Shown: piece after piece, positions 41,397 to 49,147 of the stretch | Layout of the letters: each line of letters starts with the position of its first letter | Numbering within the stretch: the first letter of the stretch is position 1 | Assembly (NCBI GenBank): GCA_041653955.1 | Contig: JBAZEH010000001.1 | Coordinates: 1 to 64,000 of the forward strand | Direction: 5' to 3' | Source: UBA1562 sp041653955 | GTDB lineage: Bacteria > Omnitrophota > Gorgyraeia > Gygaellales > Profunditerraquicolaceae | DNA length: 64,000 nucleotides | Position numbers and translations under genes: made by a program | Notes under the pieces: model-generated | What the model saw: the letters and a program-made list of their open reading frames with translations, nothing else | Told to the model about the DNA's origin: nothing | The model's database searches: none

Positions 41397-42646
41397 CTTT
41401 CTTTTATGAGTTCCGGATAAAGCGGAAAACGCCTGGTTAAAGTAAGGACCTTTTTTCTTATTTCGGATAATCTCTTCGGGTCATCGCTGCCCTCTATGGC
41501 CTCATCTATGAATTGCGCGACCTGGCGCATATGAAACTCTTTCAGGCCGCGGGTAGTAACTGCTGCCGTGCCCAGGCGTATCCCGCTTGTGGTAGCAGGC
41601 CCCTTCCTGTCAAAGGGGATAAGGTTCTTATTCGCGGTAATACCCGCCTTCTCCAATACGATTGAGGCGTCAGCTCCCGTGATCCCCTTTTCAGTGAGGT
41701 CAACTAACATAAGATGTGTATCTGTGCCTCCGGAAACTATGCGGAACCCCTTATGCGATAACGCGCATGCGAGCTCACGTGAATTTTTCACGACCTGCCT
41801 CTCATATTTCCTGAATTTAACACTCATCGCCTCCTTAAAGGCGACTGCCTTGGCAGCAATAGTATGCATCAAAGGCCCGCCCTGTATCCCGGGGAATATC
41901 TCAGAATCTATCTTCCTGGCAAATTGTTTCTTGCAGATCACAAAGCCTCCGCGCGGCCCGCGCAGCGTCTTATGGGTAGTAGAACTTACAAAATGCGCGT
42001 AAGGAACAGGCGAGGGATGCACGCCTGCCGCAACGAGGCCGGCGATATGCGCCATATCCACAAAAAGATACGCCCCCACCTTATCGCATATCTTACGAAA
42101 CTCCTTAAAGTCTATTTTTCTCGGGTAGGCGGAAGCGCCAGCCAGGATCATCTTTGGTTTATGTTTCTTTGCCAGGCGCGCGATCTCGGCGTAATCAAGC
42201 ATCTCGGTCTTCTTATTAACGCCGTAAGTCACGATATTATAAAGCATACCTGAAAAATTATGCGGATGCCCGTGGGTGAGGTGCCCGCCGCAGGCAAGGT
42301 CCATGGCAAGGACCGTATCCCCTGGTTTTAACGCGGCAAAATATACCGCCATATTCGCCTGGGAACCGGAGTGCGCCTGCACGTTCACATGTTCGGCGCC
42401 GAACAGCTTCTTCGCGCGCTCAATAGCCAAACTCTCGGCTTTATCAACATATTCACAACCCCCGTACCAGCGCGCGGCAGGATACCCTTCGGCGTATTTA
42501 TTGGTCAATACTGAACCCTGGGCGTCCAGCACAGAAAGCGAAGTGAAATTCTCGGAGGCGATAAACTCCAGGCTCTCCTCCTGCCTTTTTAGTTCATTCC
42601 TTATCGCGGCATATATTTCGGGGTCGGTATTCTTTACATATCTCAT
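41393..42646 (-). CDS. glyA: Serine hydroxymethyltransferase
   Basis: Serine + THF to glycine + methylene-THF, feeding purine and thymidylate synthesis. 417 residues: SGSQANMAVYFA near residue 95, DMAHIAGLVAAG, and the PLP lysine in SSTTHKTLRGPRGG. C-terminal LGTAAVTTRG. In the order sua5/ywlE-rpiB-glyA it matches the B. subtilis ywlC-ywlE-ywlF-glyA neighbourhood. Confidence 0.97.
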   Translation of the reverse strand: MRYVKNTDPEIYAAIRNELKRQEESLEFIASENFTSLSVLDAQGSVLTNKYAEGYPAARWYGGCEYVDKAESLAIERAKKLFGAEHVNVQAHSGSQANMAVYFAALKPGDTVLAMDLACGGHLTHGHPHNFSGMLYNIVTYGVNKKTEMLDYAEIARLAKKHKPKMILAGASAYPRKIDFKEFRKICDKVGAYLFVDMAHIAGLVAAGVHPSPVPYAHFVSSTTHKTLRGPRGGFVICKKQFARKIDSEIFPGIQGGPLMHTIAAKAVAFKEAMSVKFRKYERQVVKNSRELACALSHKGFRIVSGGTDTHLMLVDLTEKGITGADASIVLEKAGITANKNLIPFDRKGPATTSGIRLGTAAVTTRGLKEFHMRQVAQFIDEAIEGSDDPKRLSEIRKKVLTLTRRFPLYPELIKER

Positions 42647-43104
42647 CTCTTCCTGCTCCTTAATCCCTTTTCAATATTCTTTAACAGGTTCAGGCGCCTC
42701 TGGTGCCTCCCCCCCTGAAAAGAGGTGTTTAACCATATATTTAATATTCTTTTGGCCGAGTCTTTATTCACAAACAGGGAACCCATTACCAGTACATTGC
42801 TATCATTATGTTCGCGCGAGAGGCGGGCCGCTTTCGCGTTATAACATAAAGCCGCGCACACGCCCGGTAAACGGTTAGCGACGATAGAGTTGCCGATCCC
42901 GCTTTTACATATAAGCAGGCCCTGCCTATAGCGGCCGGTTGATACTTCATTGGCTACATTATAGGCACTCACGGGATAATCGCAGCTGTCGGTTGAATAA
43001 GCCCCGACATCCTTCACCTTAAAACCCTTCTTTTCTAAAAAACGTTTTAATTCTTCCTTAAGGGCAAAACCGCCGTGATCAGAACCTATGACTATTTTTT
43101 TCAT
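42643..43104 (-). CDS. rpiB: Ribose-5-phosphate isomerase B
   Basis: 153 residues: MKKIVIGSDHGGFALKEEL (Asp-His-Gly-Gly of the phosphate/sugar site), YSTDSCDYP, LICKSGIGNSIVANR-type GSGIG-like loop, and REHNDSNVLVMG. It interconverts ribulose-5-P and ribose-5-P, feeding PRPP for purines and the arabinose-5-P branch for Kdo. It overlaps glyA and the sua5/ywlE fusion by 4 bases each. Confidence 0.93.
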   Translation of the reverse strand: MKKIVIGSDHGGFALKEELKRFLEKKGFKVKDVGAYSTDSCDYPVSAYNVANEVSTGRYRQGLLICKSGIGNSIVANRLPGVCAALCYNAKAARLSREHNDSNVLVMGSLFVNKDSAKRILNIWLNTSFQGGRHQRRLNLLKNIEKGLRSRKR

Positions 43105-44186
43105 ATCAGTTTACTTATCCTTTCTACCGCCTCTTTTATGATTTCAAATGTCTCGGAGTAAAAATCAAATGGCATACCGATAGGATCGGTTATATCCAGG
43201 GTGTTATCATTTATTTTAGCAAATTCTTTTAATAAAAACAGCCTATTTTTTACCTCGGGGGCTATCTCTAAGATCCTTTTCTCGTGGAGCCGCTCCATCA
43301 CCAATATCAGGTCTGACCTCATAAGGATCTCTTTGGTCACCGTTTGTGAGCGGTGGCCCGAGGCATCTATCCCTTCATTCGCTAGAAGCCCCTTCACTTC
43401 TTCGGACGCCTTCAGGCCTCCGAGCAGCATTATGCCGGCGGATAAAACCTCCACATCATCTCTTTTACTGTCTTTCATCTTCTTCTCCAGAAGATATTTA
43501 GCCATTACCGAGCGGCAGGAGTTTCCCGTGCAAATAAACAGGACCGTCTTATTTTTAATAACAGCTTCTATCTCTTCCGTCTTTATGGCGCCTTCCCTTA
43601 ATACGCGCGCTGACCCGGTGCTCGCATCCACTACCGTTGATTCCGCGCCTAAGCGGGTTTTCCCGGCATCTATGGCAAAATCAACTGCCCCTTTTAGATC
43701 CTTTATCGCATCCTCAAAATCAGAAGGAGCGGGTTTCCCCGGCAGGTTCGCGGAAGGGCAGACAACAGCAGCCCCCGATAAACCAATCACCTTAAGCGCA
43801 ATATTATCGTCGGGCATGCGGATACCTATGGTGCCGCTATGGTGCTCATTGCCCGCGCCGTTATTCCTTGATTTCAATATAAGAGTAAGCGGACCGGGCC
43901 AAAACTTATCTATAAGTTTATACGCCGCAACCGGAATACCCCAGGCGTAATATTCTACCTTTTCTTTGGCGTCTATATGCAGGGAGAAAGGCTTATCCTG
44001 CGGCCGCTCCTTTATCTTGCGCAATCTTTCCATGGCTTCGGGGTCTTCGGCGTTAGCGGCTATACCATAAACCGTTTCCGTAGGTATGATTACCAGCCCG
44101 CCCTTAGCCAGGATATCGGCTGCTTCCTTTAATTGATATTCCTTAAAGCCTGAAGGGGCAATTTTTGTTATCTTTGCCGAGGTCAT
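43101..44186 (-). CDS. Sua5/TsaC - YwlE-type phosphatase fusion
   Basis: A 361-residue fusion. Residues 1 to about 207 are a TsaC/Sua5/YrdC threonylcarbamoyl-AMP synthase (LVIIPTETVYGIAANA, KERPQDKPFSLH, TIGIRMPD, CPSANLPG) for tRNA t6A. From about 213 a low-molecular-weight phosphatase follows, with C219-x5-R225 (CTGNSCRS) and a downstream ITDPIGMPFD acid loop. The CTGNxCRS form resembles the protein-arginine phosphatase YwlE, where a Thr at that x position favours phospho-arginine; here it is Ser223, so substrate preference is uncertain. B. subtilis encodes these as neighbouring separate genes. Confidence 0.9.
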   Translation of the reverse strand: MTSAKITKIAPSGFKEYQLKEAADILAKGGLVIIPTETVYGIAANAEDPEAMERLRKIKERPQDKPFSLHIDAKEKVEYYAWGIPVAAYKLIDKFWPGPLTLILKSRNNGAGNEHHSGTIGIRMPDDNIALKVIGLSGAAVVCPSANLPGKPAPSDFEDAIKDLKGAVDFAIDAGKTRLGAESTVVDASTGSARVLREGAIKTEEIEAVIKNKTVLFICTGNSCRSVMAKYLLEKKMKDSKRDDVEVLSAGIMLLGGLKASEEVKGLLANEGIDASGHRSQTVTKEILMRSDLILVMERLHEKRILEIAPEVKNRLFLLKEFAKINDNTLDITDPIGMPFDFYSETFEIIKEAVERISKLI

Positions 44187-44668
44187 AATTTGATCTTGCT
44201 CTTTATGATCTTAAGGCGCATATTCTTTTTATACGCTGCGAGTTTTAAGCTTATCTTCTTATCGGTGATACCTAATATCTCCAAGGCGAAAAGTGCCGCG
44301 TTCTTTGCCCCGGCCTTGCCGATACTCATTGATGCCACCGGTATACCGGCGGGCATCTGGACAGTGGATAAAAGTGAATCCAGGCCTTTAAGGCCTTTAG
44401 TTTCAATAGGAATGCCGATAACAGGCAGCGTCGTATGCGAGGCAATAACTCCTGCCAGGGCAGCGGCCCCGCCGGCAGCGGCGATGAATACCTTTATGCC
44501 TTTCTTAGGCGCCCCTTCCACATAGTCAACAACCTCTTTAGGAGTGCGGTGCGCGGATAATACCCTTAGGTCAAACCCAACCTTGAATTCTTTAAGCAGA
44601 TCTATTGCTCCTTTAAGAGTATCCAGATCCGACTGGCTTCCCATAAGTATACTTATCGTCTTCTTCAT
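44183..44668 (-). CDS. purE: N5-carboxyaminoimidazole ribonucleotide mutase
   Basis: 161 residues from the ATG at 44668, which has GGAGGGGGG directly upstream; an in-frame extension to 44719 would run into the repeat element. Motifs: ISILMGSQSDLDTL, VLSAHRTPKEV (catalytic His), AAAGGAAALAGVIAS, PVIGIP and MPAGIPVASMSIGKAGAKNAAL. It converts N5-CAIR to CAIR; no purK is visible, so either it lies elsewhere or PurE uses CO2 directly with AIR (class II). The 3' end carries a Lys-rich tail and overlaps the sua5 start. Confidence 0.95.
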   Translation of the reverse strand: MKKTISILMGSQSDLDTLKGAIDLLKEFKVGFDLRVLSAHRTPKEVVDYVEGAPKKGIKVFIAAAGGAAALAGVIASHTTLPVIGIPIETKGLKGLDSLLSTVQMPAGIPVASMSIGKAGAKNAALFALEILGITDKKISLKLAAYKKNMRLKIIKSKIKL

Positions 44669-44681
44669 CCCCCCTCCTTGG

Positions 44682-44756
44682 AGGGACGGTTCTGAAGCCA
44701 ATCGGAAAAGTGTCCCCATCGGGGACGCTTTTAGCTTTAGCTAGAGAACCGTCCCT
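44682..44756 (-). repeat. Nested inverted-repeat element, type A copy 1
   Basis: 75 nt with outer arms AGGGACGGTTCT (44682-44693) and AGAACCGTCCCT (44745-44756), perfectly complementary over 12 bp. The inner arms are AAAAGTGTCCCC / GGGGACGCTTTT, with CCAATCGG and AGCTTTAGC patches. Its right arm encodes the last residues and stop of purD (Leu-Gly-Thr-Val-Leu-stop). Confidence 0.9.
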
Positions 44757-46030
44757 AAAGATTTTTTAGCGATATCTGTACGGTAATGCATACCGTCAAA
44801 GCTGATCTTTTTTACCGCGTTATATGTATTGGTTATCGCCTCTTTTATAGTATTACCCAGCCCGGTAACTCCTAATACGCGGCCTCCGCTGGTAAAATAT
44901 TTTTCTTCCTGCTTCTTGGTACCGGAATGAAAAACGACTATATCGGGTAATTTGCGGGCCTCATCAAGCCCTGATATCAATTTTCCTTTTTCATAGTTCC
45001 CCGGATAACCCCCGGAGGCGCACACCACGCTTACACATGAACGGGATACCCACTTTAATCCCCCTGCCTTCACTAACTTGCTTAGGTTATCGCTGCTTAC
45101 CGCCAGCATCGCCTCTAACAGGTCGGAATTCAGGCGCGGCAATATTGCCTGGGTCTCGGGGTCTCCGAAACGGACATTAAATTCAAGCACCTTCGGCCCA
45201 TCTTTAGTGATCATAATGCCGGCATACAATACGCCGTTATATTTTATCCCTTCCTTCGCGAGGCCGTCTATCGTCCGGTAGATAACCTTATCCATTATTT
45301 CTTTGAATAAATTATCCGTCACAACCGGAGCAGGGGAATAAGCTCCCATCCCCCCCGTATTCGGGCCCGCATCATTATCAAATATCCGTTTATGGTCCTG
45401 GCTTGAGGCAAGCGGTATGACTTCGCGGGAATCGGTAAGCACGATGATAGAGGCCTCTTCCCCTGCCAGGCAATCCTCTACGATAATACGCCTTCCCGCA
45501 TCACCAAAGGCGTTCTTCTGCATCATCAAGGTGACCGCGGCCTTCGCCTCATCAACTGTCCCGGCAACCACTACCCCTTTGCCCTGGGCAAGGCCATCCG
45601 CTTTTACCACGCAGGGCGCGCCATTTTTTTCTATATACCTATTTGCTTCATCCGCGTTATCAAATACCTTAAAGGCAGCTGTCGGCACATCATATTTTGC
45701 CATCAACTCTTTGGAGAATACCTTGCTGCCTTCCAGCTGGGCTGCCTTTTTTACCGGGCCGAATATATTTAGTTTATGGCTGCGGAATTGGTCTACAATA
45801 CCAGCGGCAAGGGGCGCTTCAGGGCCTACTACGGTAAGGTCTATCTTTTCGCTATGCGCAAACTCCAATAACCCAAAGATATTATCCGCTTTTATATCAA
45901 TGCACTCTGCCTGGTCGGATATCCCGCCGTTACCGGGAGCGCAAAAAATCTTGTCCGCCAGCTTTGACTGCGCTATCTTCCAGGCCAGGGCGTGCTCGCG
46001 CCCGCCTGAACCAACTACCAGGACCTTCAT
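44741..46030 (-). CDS. purD: Phosphoribosylamine-glycine ligase
   Basis: 429 residues, ATP-grasp fold: MKVLVVGSGGREHALAWKIA, PGNGG, a grasp-domain GLAQGKGVVVA, ASSQDHKRI, NTGGMGAYSP and EFNVRFGDPETQ near the active site. It makes GAR from phosphoribosylamine, ATP and glycine (glycine supplied by glyA). The last five residues and stop lie in the type A repeat, so the native C-terminus was probably altered when the repeat arrived. It overlaps purM by 4 bases. Confidence 0.96.
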   Translation of the reverse strand: MKVLVVGSGGREHALAWKIAQSKLADKIFCAPGNGGISDQAECIDIKADNIFGLLEFAHSEKIDLTVVGPEAPLAAGIVDQFRSHKLNIFGPVKKAAQLEGSKVFSKELMAKYDVPTAAFKVFDNADEANRYIEKNGAPCVVKADGLAQGKGVVVAGTVDEAKAAVTLMMQKNAFGDAGRRIIVEDCLAGEEASIIVLTDSREVIPLASSQDHKRIFDNDAGPNTGGMGAYSPAPVVTDNLFKEIMDKVIYRTIDGLAKEGIKYNGVLYAGIMITKDGPKVLEFNVRFGDPETQAILPRLNSDLLEAMLAVSSDNLSKLVKAGGLKWVSRSCVSVVCASGGYPGNYEKGKLISGLDEARKLPDIVVFHSGTKKQEEKYFTSGGRVLGVTGLGNTIKEAITNTYNAVKKISFDGMHYRTDIAKKSLGTVL

Positions 46031-47043
46031 ACCACCTCTGTTTTTTTCTCTCCCCTGACTATCTCTCCGATAACCCGGGACCTTATATTCATGCGCGAAA
46101 GCCGCGCGATAATATCCTTCGCTGAACCACGCTCAACCATCAACACCATCCCCATACCCATATTGAAAGTATGATACATCTCCTTATCCTCAATATTCCC
46201 TTTCTTCTGTATCAAGCGGAATATATCCGGGGCTTTCCATGAATCCTTATAAATAACCGCGTTAACATCGCTGGGTAAGATGCGGGCGATCTTATCGTAA
46301 AACGCGCCTCCCGTAATATGGGCTATACCCTTTATCGCGATACGCCCTTCCTTATTCAGCGCGCGCAATAACGAAAGCACGGGTTTAACGTAGATACGGG
46401 TAGGTTTTAACAGCTCGGGGGAAAATCTCTTTAATTCGCTCTGAGAAAAAACCTTCCGGACCAGTGAATAACCGTTAGAGTGTATACCGCTTGATTCTAA
46501 ACCGACGATCAATTGCCCCGGCCTTATCCTGGAACCATCAATGATCTTCTTCCTCTCTACCACTCCCACGCAGAAACCCGCCAGGTCATATTCGCCGTCT
46601 TTATACATGCCGGGCATCTCCGCGGTCTCGCCCCCGATAAGGGAACATCCGGACTGGATACACCCGTTATTTATGCCTTTGACCACATCAAAGAGTACCC
46701 CCGGCTCTAATTTGCCGCAGGAGATATAATCCAGGAAGAATAATGTCTCTGCCCCTACACAGAGAATATCATTCACATTCATCGCCACGGCATCAATGCC
46801 GACCGTATCGTGCTTATTAACGAGGATCGCGATCTTAAGTTTTGTCCCGACTCCGTCGGAAGAAGAAACAAGGACAGGGTCATTATATTTCTCTTTGGGG
46901 AACTTAAAGAAACTTCCGAACCCGCCGATATCCGTCAGGACCTCCTTCCTGAAAGAGCTCCTGACCAGGGATTTCAGGTTTTTCTTGAAACGCCCGGATT
47001 TTTTTATATCTACTCCGGCTTTTTTATAAGTCAGGGTTTTCAC
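46027..47043 (-). CDS. purM: Phosphoribosylformylglycinamidine cyclo-ligase
   Basis: 338 residues starting with GTG at 47043, favoured by GGGAGGTG a few bases upstream; an in-frame ATG at 47073 lies upstream of that site. Motifs: TYKKAGVDIKKSGRFKK at the start, DIGGFGSFFKFP, SSDGVGTKLKIA, GIDAVAMNVNDIL, LIGGETAEMPGMY and HITGGAFYDKIARILP. It forms AIR from FGAM. It overlaps the end of the purF frame by 4 bases, so translation may depend on ribosomes finishing purF. Confidence 0.95.
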   Translation of the reverse strand: MKTLTYKKAGVDIKKSGRFKKNLKSLVRSSFRKEVLTDIGGFGSFFKFPKEKYNDPVLVSSSDGVGTKLKIAILVNKHDTVGIDAVAMNVNDILCVGAETLFFLDYISCGKLEPGVLFDVVKGINNGCIQSGCSLIGGETAEMPGMYKDGEYDLAGFCVGVVERKKIIDGSRIRPGQLIVGLESSGIHSNGYSLVRKVFSQSELKRFSPELLKPTRIYVKPVLSLLRALNKEGRIAIKGIAHITGGAFYDKIARILPSDVNAVIYKDSWKAPDIFRLIQKKGNIEDKEMYHTFNMGMGMVLMVERGSAKDIIARLSRMNIRSRVIGEIVRGEKKTEVV

Positions 47044-48436
47044 GGGCACCTCCCTGTCCAGCAATAAAGGCATAATTTTTCCGCGGGGAGGCCGATAGCC
47101 GAAACCATATCTTTAAGTTTCTGATATTTCAAGGTAGTCGCCCCGATATCGCGGGTGATCCACTTTATCATCTTCTTGTATTCCTTGGAATTTTCATCCA
47201 GGTAGGCGCTTATATCTTTTATATCTTTCCCTTCCATCTCCTTGATCGCCCGGCGCGCCGCCAGTTCATGGATACAGCGCGTAGAATAATTAAACTTACA
47301 GGGAAACAGCAAGGGAGGGCAGGCGATCCTTAAATGGATCTCCTTTGATCCGCATTCCTTCAGCTTCTGGATAGTGTAATTTTTTAACTGCGTCCCCCTG
47401 ACAATGGAATCATCGCAGACGACAATGCGGTTCCCTTTATTATCTCTAAAATAGGGATAAGCTTCATCTTCGCGACCAGGTCGCGGGTCTCCTGCGAAGG
47501 CGGTGTATAGCTGCGGTCAAACCCGGGAGTATACTTTACCAGCGACCTGCGGAAAGGGATGCCGGACTCCATAGCATAACCGATCGCGTGCGTGGTCCCC
47601 GAATCAGGGATACCCGAAACGATATCCGCCCTGACATTATCGCGCTTGGCCAGGAAAGCGCCGCATCTTTCCCTAACCACCTCTACCGTTATCCCTTCAT
47701 AGGAAGAGCCTGGAAAACCCGTATATATCCAAAGAAAAGAACATATCTGGTTTATCTTCCCGCCCTTACGCTTGGATTTCAATCCCAATTCATTGATCAG
47801 GGTGATCTCTCCGGGCTCGGCATACTTTATAATTTTAAAACCCAGGTTCCTGAAAGCCGTGGTTTCGGTAGTCACCGCCCAATCCCTGCCCCTGCGGCCT
47901 ATGACTAAAGGCGTATAACCATGCCTGTCCCTTGCCGCGTAAACCCCTTCCTTATTTAATAATAAGAGTGAGCAGGAACCGTCTATCCTGGCAAACATCT
48001 GTTCGATCCCGTCAACAATGGTTTTACCGCGGATAATCAGCTTGGCCGCCAGCTCCGTCAGGTTAACCCTTCCGTAAGTAACCTCGCTGAATGACTGCCC
48101 GCTTTTGTATAATTCTTCTGCGAGCTCTTCGGCATTATCTATGAAGCCGTTGGCCACGATAGCAAAGGGGCCGAATTTGGAATTGACATATATGGGCTGT
48201 TCGTCTATGGCGCTTATGACTCCGATCCCCTTATTCCCCCGCATCTTTCTGTAATCTTCGTGGAATTTTGCCTTAAACTGGCTTCCCCTTATATCGTGGA
48301 TCTTGCGCGTCAATTCTCCATCATGGCATACCGCCAATCCTCCGAACTGGGTGCCCAAATGGGAATGATAGTCCGTGCCATAAAAAAGGTCTTTCAGGCA
48401 GTCATCCTTCGATACCACCCCGAAAATACCACTCAT
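47040..48436 (-). pseudogene. purF: Amidophosphoribosyltransferase (PurF-like), frameshifted
   Basis: One purF-like gene broken into two frames. Codons from 48436 give a class II amidotransferase domain and most of the phosphoribosyltransferase domain, ending after MKLIPI. The frame then runs to a stop at 47384. The rest (DNKGNRIVVCDDSIVRGTQ and the cysteine-rich C-terminus ending CLYCWTGRCP) is in the -1 frame, down to 47040. Adding one base in the A4/T4 run at 47448-47451 restores a 465-residue protein of normal length. It may be a sequencing or assembly error, a real mutation or frameshifting. The residue after Met is Ser (MSGIFGVV), where PurF normally has the catalytic Cys nucleophile. 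Confidence 0.88.
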
Positions 48437-48460
48437 CTCTTCCTCCCGCTGAAAATATCT

Positions 48461-49117
48461 TTAATGTTTTTTATTATAGAACCTCTTTATCGCTGTAATT
48501 ACCTGCTTGGGTTCGTCTACCACGGTAAAAATATCCAGGTCCTCCTTTTTAATATTACCCTCTTCCAATACTGTTTCGCGCAGCCACTTGAGCATCCCGT
48601 TCCAGTATTCACTTCCGAACAGGACTACCGGGAACCTGGGGATCCTTTTAGTCTGGATAAGAGTAATAGCCTCGGTAAATTCATCCAATGTGCCGTAGCC
48701 TCCCGGCATAATCACGAAAGCCCTTGCATATTTAACGAACATCACCTTACGGACAAAGAAATAACGAAAATCCAGGAGGGTATCCACATATTTATTGGAT
48801 CTCTGTTCGGCAGGCAGTTGTATATTCAAACCCACGGAGTGCCCTCCGGCGCGCTTGGCGCCTTTATTGGAAGCCTCCATTATCCCCGGGCCGCTTCCGG
48901 TTATAACCGCGTACCCCTCTTTGGCAAGAAGATAAGCTATCTCTTCGGCTATTTTATAATACTTATTCCCTGATTTTACGCGTCCGGAACCAAATATGGA
49001 AACTGCCTTCCCTATCTCAGAAAGCACCTCAAAGCCGTCAACGAACTCCGACATGATGCGGAAAACCCGCCATGGGTCTTCTGAAAAAAGGGGAACCCCT
49101 GCATCCTTATTCTTCAT
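48461..49117 (-). CDS. LOG-family Rossmann-fold protein (putative nucleotide phosphoribohydrolase)
   Basis: 218 residues: AVSIFGSGRVKSGNKYY, VITGSGPGIMEASNKGA, and the signature PGGYGTLDEFTEAITLIQT. Proteins of this group were long called lysine decarboxylases; characterised members cleave nucleoside 5'-monophosphates to base and ribose-5-P. Placement between purL and purF fits a purine nucleotide salvage or housekeeping role (inference). Confidence 0.88.
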   Translation of the reverse strand: MKNKDAGVPLFSEDPWRVFRIMSEFVDGFEVLSEIGKAVSIFGSGRVKSGNKYYKIAEEIAYLLAKEGYAVITGSGPGIMEASNKGAKRAGGHSVGLNIQLPAEQRSNKYVDTLLDFRYFFVRKVMFVKYARAFVIMPGGYGTLDEFTEAITLIQTKRIPRFPVVLFGSEYWNGMLKWLRETVLEEGNIKKEDLDIFTVVDEPKQVITAIKRFYNKKH

Positions 49118-49147
49118 TATCCCTCTCCTAGTTACGGAATCTCTTTA

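Noticed and set aside
47384..48436. PurF frame break as programmed -1 frameshifting
   Set aside because: No X-XXY-YYZ slippery heptamer in the right frame and no clear downstream stimulator; homopolymer error or mutation is simpler.
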